A stretch of 13,750 nt of DNA from Gp6-AA40 sp050742535 (lineage in GTDB: Bacteria > Acidobacteriota > Vicinamibacteria > Vicinamibacterales > UBA2999). The position numbers and the translations under genes were made by a program. Where the stretch lies: assembly GCA_050742535.1 (NCBI GenBank), contig JBOGIQ010000139.1, forward strand, positions 1 through 13,750. The letters are read 5' to 3'. Below the pieces are notes generated by a model. It made no database searches and was not told the DNA's origin. It was given only the letters and a program-made list of their open reading frames with translations. This document shows positions 12,953-13,750 of this stretch, in pieces. Numbering within the stretch: the first letter of the stretch is position 1; each line of letters begins with the position of its first letter.

Positions 12953-13750
12953 GCAGCTTCGGCCTCGCATTCACCTCGGCGCTCGTGGACTTCGTCGGGC
13001 AGGGCACGCTGGTGGCACTGGCGCTGCTTGCCGCACTGCACACGCTTGGCCGGCGGTCTGCGCAGGTTCGTTACGGGCTGTGCCTAGTGGCGCTGGCCAC
13101 GCTGGTGGCGCTGCCGGTCCTTACGACCGCATCCCGGTTCGAGGTCGACGACGTGCGTCGCCGCGCCGATGTTTCAGACAAACCCATAACGGTGATCACG
13201 GACACGGGCAAGGGACTCACGGTCGACGCGCTGATTCGCTCGGCCGCTGCCCCATCGGTGATCTCAACGATCCAGCCGTGGATTCTGCCGATCTGGTCGC
13301 TCGGCGTGCTGTTGTTGTCGCTGCGTCTCGTCGCCGGTGGACTGAAAGTTCGCGCGCTGCGGCGCAGCATTATCGCCGCCGACGATGTGCTTCGCGATCG
13401 TGTGGTCAGCCTGGCATCACGCATAGGACTCCGCACAGCCGTGCAAGTCGGCACATCGACCCGCGCCGACGGCCCGAGCGTGATTGGTTGGCTGCGCCCG
13501 CTGATCCTCTTGCCTCCGGCCACCCTGCTGGGGGTGACGACAACACAGCTCGACGCCGTCCTCGCCCACGAGCTCGCACATATCCGCCGTCACGACTACC
13601 TGGTCAACATCGTCCAGATGGTGGCGGAAACGCTGCTCTTTTATCACCCCGCTGTGTGGTGGGTATCGAACCGGCTGCGAATCGAACGGGAGCTGTGCTG
13701 CGATGACGAGGCCGTGCGCGTGTGCGGCGATGCCACTGCCTACGCCAGGG
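12949..13750 (+). CDS. BlaR1-like M56 membrane metallopeptidase, partial at window edge
   Basis: This reading frame starts at ATG 12949 inside the stop region of the repressor gene and stays open to the end of the window (267 codons seen). It has hydrophobic segments at about residues 10-30, 42-57 and 105-125. It carries a zinc protease motif HELAH at 207-211 (VLAHELAHIRRHDYLVN), and the third zinc ligand region ERELCCDDEAV at 246-256. This is the N-terminal half of an M56 peptidase of the BlaR1/MecR1 type, which senses an outside signal and triggers cleavage of the BlaI-type repressor. No penicillin-binding sensor domain is visible; it may lie beyond the edge or be replaced by another domain, as is common in this phylum. 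Confidence 0.93.
   Translation, partial: MSSFGLAFTSALVDFVGQGTLVALALLAALHTLGRRSAQVRYGLCLVALATLVALPVLTTASRFEVDDVRRRADVSDKPITVITDTGKGLTVDALIRSAAAPSVISTIQPWILPIWSLGVLLLSLRLVAGGLKVRALRRSIIAADDVLRDRVVSLASRIGLRTAVQVGTSTRADGPSVIGWLRPLILLPPATLLGVTTTQLDAVLAHELAHIRRHDYLVNIVQMVAETLLFYHPAVWWVSNRLRIERELCCDDEAVRVCGDATAYAR

Overview
The window reads as a GC-rich soil-type bacterium, most likely an Acidobacteriota (Vicinamibacteria-like) chromosome. This is an inference from three things: a TIGR03435-family secreted protein next to a BlaI/M56 pair, several secreted proteins that look like conserved hypotheticals from that phylum, and base composition. No rRNA, tRNA, CRISPR array or insertion sequence was recognised.

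Layout. 1-1180 is decayed: a minus-strand hybrid histidine kinase/response regulator pseudogene with frameshifts and large internal deletions (82-800), then a plus-strand conserved protein that seems to have lost its 5' end (845-1177). 1188-3641 is a compact minus-strand operon: secreted coiled-coil protein, 60-aa charged protein, cardiolipin synthase-type phospholipase D. 3705-6894 runs rightward: an operator, a doubtful small ORF, a zinc-ribbon protein, groES, groEL and a Crp/Fnr regulator. 6938-7589 is a minus-strand pair (DUF7662-like protein and a second zinc-ribbon protein) behind a second operator. 7641-8416 holds an unknown protein and an RRM RNA-binding protein, behind a third operator (8580-8595) that also faces a rightward pair of small proteins (membrane protein 8629-8799, AT-hook-like coiled-coil protein 8821-9045). 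9065-10870 is a divergent carnitine acyltransferase-like protein lacking the catalytic histidine. It lies back-to-back with a secreted cysteine-rich peptide (11036-11341). 11649 to the end holds a TIGR03435 protein, a BlaI-type repressor behind two operator copies, and a BlaR1-like M56 membrane peptidase cut by the window edge.

How it may work together. The main observation is a shared 16-bp palindrome, TGTTC-N6-GAACA, at 3705, 7574 and 8580. Each copy has Crp-box geometry, and each lies about 32-33 bp from a -10-like hexamer, the class II activator position. The genes behind the three sites (chaperonin, two related zinc-ribbon proteins, an RNA-binding protein, small unknown proteins) surround a Crp/Fnr gene whose recognition helix differs from CRP and FNR. 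I infer a local stress regulon controlled by that protein. The second unusual locus is the pseudoenzyme-like acyltransferase divergent from a peptide whose cysteine spacing is exactly duplicated.
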